Made by a program: the position numbers and the translations under genes. Under the pieces are notes generated by a model that saw only the letters and a list, made by a program, of their open reading frames with translations, had not been told where the DNA came from and made no database searches. From Paramecium tetraurelia (lineage: Eukaryota > Ciliophora > Oligohymenophorea > Peniculida > Parameciidae), in the NCBI RefSeq assembly GCF_000165425.1, contig NW_001799067.1, forward strand, positions 68,867 to 132,866: 64,000 bases of DNA, given 5' to 3'. Below are positions 58,742 through 64,000 of the stretch, in pieces (position 1 is the stretch's first letter; every line of letters starts with the position of its first letter).

Positions 58742-61298
58742 ATGAGTGTTGGATAGGTTCATCCTAGTTGCTCATCTCCGATTGATACCAAGGATTATAA
58801 AACAGGATTAGAGTATGATATCCATTTTACTTGAATAGTTCACTCAAACTATTTAATACAATAAGATAGAGTAGACATACATCAAAAGAAACCACTCTCA
58901 TTATCTCACCTAAACAGTATAATTTGATATTATCGAAGTGGAATAAGCAATCGCGCATTCTTAACTCCAAAACGTAGTTAGTTTACTAGTTAAGATTAAA
59001 TTGTTGAGGAAGATGATTATTTTAGAGATCGAAGAGCAAAAAGAAAATTTGATACTGCATCCCGAAAATTAATGATCCTATTGAACTTCTTTAGACATAT
59101 AAATCAAACAAAAGACACAGATAAAACATCATAGATTAAATAAATTCACAAGAAACGAAAAAAGCTGCCGTTCTATCCAAATTAGTTGCAAATTTGGAAA
59201 TAATTTATGTCAGTGCAAACATTAATTACTTTGATGTTGTATCCAATCTACATCAGTCTCTCAGACTATAAGAGTTTAGTATTCATATTAATCATTTTAG
59301 GATGTTTTGACCATTCTTATTTTGATTTTGGATAGTTTATATTTGGTTGACATCATTCTAAAATAAGTTACATGTCAAATCGATAAAAATCATAATTTAA
59401 TCGATACCTTCTAGGCCATATTCCTATTTAATCTGCAAAGATGGCTCATATTCGACATCCTCAGTATCATCCCATATAAGTTATTTGTTAATGATTTTAC
59501 AGATTAATTATGCTTAAATCTCTTAAAATTACTGAGATTTATTAAGTATTTCAGCTACAACGAAAGGTAAATCTACTAAGAGGCCTAAACATCCTAAGAC
59601 TAATCATAATATTTCGAGAGATTATTTTAACTCGATGGGAAATTGTTGAGTATTTTAAAGATATTCAAAAATATGCTCATCTTAATCAGTCTTTTTGGAT
59701 GTTTGTTTCATTCTGTTTTATTATACGATGGAATTTCATAATAAGAAGACAGTTCGAAAATCTATATTCAAGGATTGTATTGGGCTATTCAAACTGTTAC
59801 AGTCATTGGCTACGGGGATGTACCTATGACAACCTCAACATAATATAATTTAACAATCATTTGGATATTCTTGGGAGTTGGGTTCTATTCCATGACTATC
59901 GGCAACTTAGCTGCAATTTTGGAATAGCAATCTGCAAACGAAGGCTTTGATGAAGATTTAGAGGCCCTGGAGACTCTGATGTCTCAAATCCTCATACCAG
60001 AGGAATTAAGTGCTTAACTATTCTCCTATTATTATTATAATATTGAAAACAATCCATTTTGGAATTACAAGAAGTATTTCATTTTTATAATAAAGATGAT
60101 AGAATCATTGAAACCTTGCCATCTCAACTTAAAGTATTTGCCATTGCATTTTGTCAAAAACAACTAATCGAAAATGTCAACATCTTCTCTTTTGATATCA
60201 ACTTTGCTGCTGCCATCCTACCTTATTTTTCTATTTACTGTTTCAAACAGTATGAAACTGTATATTTCAATGGATCTCCTAGTCTTGAAGTCTATTTCTT
60301 AGTGGCTGGAGAGATCCGTCTATGTGATAAGGATGGCAACACACTTCTTAATATCAAAGAAGGTTATATTTTTGGGGAAATTGAAATACTAGAGGATACC
60401 TATAGAAAATAAGCAGCAATCGCCAGTAAGGACTCTGTTGTTATTATGTGTCCTGTATTTTAATTCTTACAATTAGTTTAAGATGATGAAAAATTGCTCT
60501 TTGAAATTGAGTAATTAGGATTAAGAAGAAGACTTTTATTGCAGGAAAGCATTTCCAAAATTAAAAGTATTTATATATCCTTATGTCTCAATAGAAAGTG
60601 CAAAATAAATAAAAAGGATAAGTGCATTAGATGGGTAATTAATGAATTAGTATGTTACAAAAAAGTAACTATTAGAGAGACAATTTAAAAGAAGTATTAT
60701 TAAGGATTCCTATCAATAAATACATAAAAAATTGATTAGATTCATTTTTGGACTGAAATAAGAGAAAAAATGGAAATATCAGGCTATATTTAAAATGGCT
60801 GTCAGGAAAATCATAGATCATAGGAAATAAGCCTTATTATTATCGAGAAAACACAGTATGGTATTGGGTAAGTAAATGCTTTAAAACTTTGCTCAAGTAA
60901 GAGAAGATGAAAAAAATCTTCAGAAGAAAATTTTGAATAATAAAAAGAGTGGAAAATATTAAAAAAGAGTGAAAATTAAAGATATCTTAAATCATCATAG
61001 ATAAAGTCGAATAGCACCATTGTTAATCACGCCTTCCCCATATTATGAGGAAATTATCAGTGAAGTTAAGGAAGAAAAATAATTATTTAAACAAAAACAA
61101 AATTTTATTGTCGAGTTATCTAACAAACTTATTAAAATAAATTTAACTGGATAATTAAAAATATTTAATACCTTATATGAAGAACTAATGAAAAGCATTG
61201 ATTACTTAGATGAGATTTAGTATCAAACTAATTAATCTGTAGAAGAAATGGAACTAATATACTATTAAATATCTTCATTGATTATATCTATTTTTTGA
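58742..61298 (+). CDS. K+ channel with C-terminal cyclic-nucleotide-binding fold
   Basis: ATG 58742-58744 (MSVGQVHPSCSSPID), introns at 58813-58838 (26 nt) and 58917-58938 (22 nt), then a basic cytosolic N-terminus (RRAKRKFDTASRKLM). Hydrophobic S1-S5 segments follow (LITLMLYPIYISLS; LVFILIILGCF). The pore loop is YWAIQTVTVIGYGDVPMTT, with filter VIGYGD, and S6 is IFLGVGFYSMTIGNL. The C-terminal cNMP fold reads FKQYETVYFNGSPSLEVYFL, then GEIRLCDKDGNTLLNIKEGY and FGEIEILEDTYRKQAA. The cassette lacks the usual R-T/S pair, so ligand binding is uncertain. The tail is Lys-rich and helical, ending at TGA 61296-61298. Paramecium has a large expansion of such channels that govern swimming behaviour. 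Confidence 0.82.
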
Positions 61299-61364
61299 GA
61301 CTTATTCTATTTTGTAGTTAAAATTTATTAAAATAATAAAATTATAAAAATTATACTTTCAATC

Positions 61365-62213
61365 TCACTAGTTTTCAGACGTATTCGATGTACCATTCAA
61401 TTTCAAATTTGCAATCTATTTCACACTCTTTACCCATTGACTAATCTCACAACAGCCCCCTTACAACGATCCAACTAAATATTCTGTTAATTTTGATAAA
61501 GCAAATCCCTCTGATAAGATCTCTGCAGTCAACGATGAATCTGCTAATAAAGTTTCCCTTATTCTTTGTTAATACTCCTTTTTATTTTTTACGCCAGAAT
61601 CCTACGTTTTCAAGACAAACTCTAACACTACATTCGCTTAATATCTCGCCTAAGTTTTAGCCTCAAACTCAATTTTTTTGTTTATTCTTAATTTGTATAA
61701 CATTGCCACCAACCATTCAGTAAGCTAAATTATTAAAGATATCAATACTAAATTTAGTCCAGATTTTAAAATAAGTGATTAAAGAGGATCTTAACCACAT
61801 ATTCTTAAGTATATTAATTGATCACTTTATATTCGGAATCTTTTACAAAGATCACTATGATTCTCTATAAAAGAAATAAGTTCTTCAGTAGCAGCTATAA
61901 TTTTCTAATATCTGATATCACTTGAGTACTAGTTTTATATTTATTTGAGTAAAAATTATAACTAAATTAAAGCATCATTTTGTTCAAACTCTTTTTCTTT
62001 TTCATAAATACTTTTGGATTCTGAATCAATAGATGTTATTATTCTTTAGACATTATTGTTAGCAATAACATTTATATCATAGCATTCTGAATAAATCTCA
62101 AAAAGATCCAATCCTTTATCAAATTGAGTTGCATTTAATTTTTGATATATCTATGCGTCCTAATTTATTATCTGTATTGCTCTTTCATAAAGTTCCTGAT
62201 TGACTTTTGACAT
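61365..62213 (-). CDS. Hypothetical all-helical protein
   Basis: Intronless frame of 283 codons (282 aa), ATG 62211-62213 (MSKVNQELYERAIQ) to TGA 61365-61367. Entirely helical in character: FDKGLDLFEIYSECYD, DSESKSIYEKEKEFEQND, LISFIENHSDLCKRF. One strongly hydrophobic stretch (LNLVLISLIIQLTEWLVAML) is followed at once by basic KLRINKK and could be a buried helix or a single membrane anchor. The C-terminus contains LVGSLQGGCCEISQWVKSV. No family was recognised. The frame is long, TGA-free and has normal codon use, so it is a confident gene of unknown role. Confidence 0.7.
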
Positions 62214-62765
62214 GTATTTTGAAGTCTATTGTTTATTAATTATTCTAATTATAAAAATTGAACTTCAAATATATTATTTATTAAAAAAGCTGATTAAGAA
62301 TTTAGTTATATCATAAATTTGTGATTAAATTTTTCGTGTATAACCTATAAGAACTACAAAAATACTTAATATTCAAATAATATTCGTCAAATTAGATAGT
62401 TTATAGATATTTGAACTTAATTACATAAGACCTTAAAATGAGTTTAAAGTCTTGTTTATAGATTTTTAATGGCCTTAACAATCAACCTTACTCTGCGTCG
62501 TTATTTGTAGATATTCGAATTTAATATCTTATCAACTTTTGATTTATTTAATTATTTTTTAAATATTCGTATCAAGTCTTAATACTTGTATATAATTTAA
62601 GTGGTTATTCAATTTTTTGTACTTATATGTATGTAGTTAAAATAGACCCAAAATCGTTTTTATGATATATTATGCATTATTAGTAATAATTTAATCTAAT
62701 TTAAGGTCAGAATTAACGACTATGCTTTTCTTTTATTAAAAAATATTAATTCATAAATATATTTT
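62214..62765. other. AT-rich intergenic region with weak internal repeats
   Basis: About 550 bases between divergent genes. A block resembling tagatattYgaaYttaat occurs at 62404-62420 and again at 62508-62524; other short words also recur. No coding frame or RNA fold was seen. Confidence 0.45.
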
Positions 62766-63011
62766 ATGCAAGAAGAATTGAATTCAAGTCTTGATTCTTT
62801 AGAATTGGAGTTATATCATAAACCAAATACAAAAATAAAATCAATACTAACCTACCTAAGATAACAAAAGATTTAATTTTGCACAGACCCTAAAAGGAAA
62901 GAGGACAATTACTATTCGAAAAACGATAAGGAAAACGACAGCAAAGATTTCGGCATATTTAAAAACAAATTTTATAAAAGAAAATCCTCAACCCATGCGA
63001 ATTAATTGTGA
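62766..63011 (+). CDS. Small hypothetical protein
   Basis: Frame of 82 codons (81 aa), ATG 62766-62768 to TGA 63009-63011. It begins MQEELNSSLDSLELELYHKP and continues with a basic, Asp/Lys/Asn-rich hydrophilic sequence (CTDPKRKEDNYYSKNDKEND; FKNKFYKRKSSTHAN). Composition differs from surrounding AT-rich DNA, with higher GC and balanced charges, which supports coding. No domain, signal peptide or membrane segment. Confidence 0.5.
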
Positions 63012-63479
63012 AATTGAACAATCATATTTATGTTTATGCTCACCTTCTAATTAAACAACAGATTTTATTATTTGATGTTATTTTGAATCTTATTGAATAA
63101 TGTTTAAAAATCATATCCTATTAATTATAAATATTCAATATAATTTTTTATATATTGAATTTTATTTATACTGATTATAAAACAGTATGCGACATCACAA
63201 ATTGAAAGGAAAATAAATTAATAAAAGGATTTATTTTTCAAATTGAGCTCTGATTCAGAAATAGTTTTCTTAGGATCCGCAATTTACACATTTGCAAAGA
63301 ATTAATAATTATTTATAATTGAGAATTTAATTATTATATATTATTTTATAATAAGTTGAGAAAAGGAAATAGAAACTTAATAAATTTATGAATGAATAAA
63401 AAAAAAAATCTGTTTCTTTGAGAATGTTATGATTAATCCTTAATTAAGCATATATTATGAAATAATATTATTCTTGTTC
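63012..63479. other. Intergenic region
   Basis: About 470 AT-rich bases between convergent genes; it includes an A-tract near 63400-63408. Nothing else recognised. Confidence 0.45.
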
Positions 63480-64000
63480 TCAACCTATTTCTATAAAGTT
63501 TTATGGCTCTTAATTCTACTAAGTATCCCTCTTGAATTTTTTTAAAATCTTTATTTGGTTATTCATAAACTTTTTGGCTTAATATATCTTTTCTATTTCT
63601 GATTGAGCATCCTTAATAATTTCTTCTTTACTCAAAACTGTATCATAAAATTTAAGAAGCATGTTATTATAGTCTTTATTTTCATTCAAATGAAAATACT
63701 GTATATTTTTCTTAAGAAAATAATCAATCTGACATATTGCATCTTTTAGCAATTGGGGGTCCTCCAAAAGCTTCCAATTTTCTATTAAAGCTAAACAAAT
63801 TTAATATCCCCTTATTTCAAATTGTTTTGGCATAACTTCGAGTAATTCAACTAGCTCATTCCACTTTTTAGATAAAATATATATCTTGACAACAATCTTA
63901 ACTACCTTTTATTTTAAGTATTAAAATATAAGATCATGATGATAATATTATCTTAAGACTTCATCTTATTCGGAATATTCCTCCCCATACTTTTTGTAAT
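63480..64000 (-). CDS. Partial hypothetical helical protein (N-terminus outside window)
   Basis: The C-terminal ~173 codons of a minus-strand gene; stop TGA 63480-63482 and the frame runs off the right edge. The sequence is helical with repeat-like spacing (YLKQKVVKIVVKIYILSKKW; LLEVMPKQFEIRGYQICLAL; LLKDAICQIDYFLKKN; EEIIKDAQSEIEKIY), suggestive of an alpha-solenoid or armadillo/TPR-type C-terminus, and ends in a Gln/Asn-rich basic tail. No intron is needed in the visible part. Family not recognised; the missing N-terminus would be needed to name it. Confidence 0.65.

Noticed and set aside
1-64000. tRNA, rRNA, CRISPR arrays, insertion sequences, telomeric repeats
   Set aside because: Scanned by eye on both strands; no cloverleaf with B-box signals, no spaced identical repeats, no transposase motif and no G4T2/G3T3-type telomere runs were found.

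Overview
The window looks like ciliate macronuclear DNA, most probably from Paramecium. Long frames stay open only if TAA and TAG are read as glutamine and TGA is the only stop. Conserved domains such as the succinate dehydrogenase flavoprotein, EAG-type channel pore, Elongator WD40, calcium-dependent kinase and PLC X/Y are interrupted by introns of about 22-31 nt that start GT(A) and end TAG/CAG/AAG. Intergenic gaps are very short and the DNA is AT-rich. Most standard-code open frames in the window are fragments or shadows of longer glutamine-rich genes.

Layout, left to right. 0-9.5 kb (minus strand): hybrid histidine kinase, P/Y/Q-rich small protein, Vps39-like HOPS/CORVET subunit, possible micro-gene, Elongator subunit Elp2. 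9.6-21 kb: plus-strand spartin/senescence-domain protein; minus-strand cyclic-nucleotide-binding-type K+ channel and coiled-coil protein; then plus-strand MGNCSS lipid-anchor candidate, Sec8-like exocyst subunit, secreted trichocyst-matrix-like protein and SANT-like protein. 21.1-29.6 kb: one giant secretory/membrane protein with about 24 cysteine-rich CGDG-E-CDDGN repeats and a multi-pass C-terminus. 29.7-39.6 kb (minus strand): degenerate histidine-kinase-like membrane protein, LON-domain protein with two RING fingers, small repeat protein, CDPK, DTW-domain tRNA-modification enzyme, EF-hand relic, and a zinc-finger/coiled-coil/CHY protein. 40-50 kb: coiled-coil protein, unknown membrane protein, SDHA with a one-base frameshift, a broken Ser/Thr kinase pseudogene, and a second degenerate histidine-kinase-like protein. 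50-64 kb: zinc-finger/coiled-coil protein, RING-H2 E3, PI-PLC, START-domain protein, secreted protein with an MRH-like C-terminus, a second K+ channel with a cyclic-nucleotide-binding domain, and three unknown genes, the last cut by the window edge.

There are no operons. Genes are packed in both orientations, and divergent start codons can be as close as 4 nt. Themes that recur are membrane signalling (three histidine-kinase relatives, two cNMP-type K+ channels, CDPK, PLC, START protein), ubiquitin ligases and zinc fingers, and secretory/vacuolar traffic (Vps39, Sec8, trichocyst-like cargo, giant surface-type protein). Functional names rest on motif recognition by eye; exon joins were worked out by hand only where coordinates are given.
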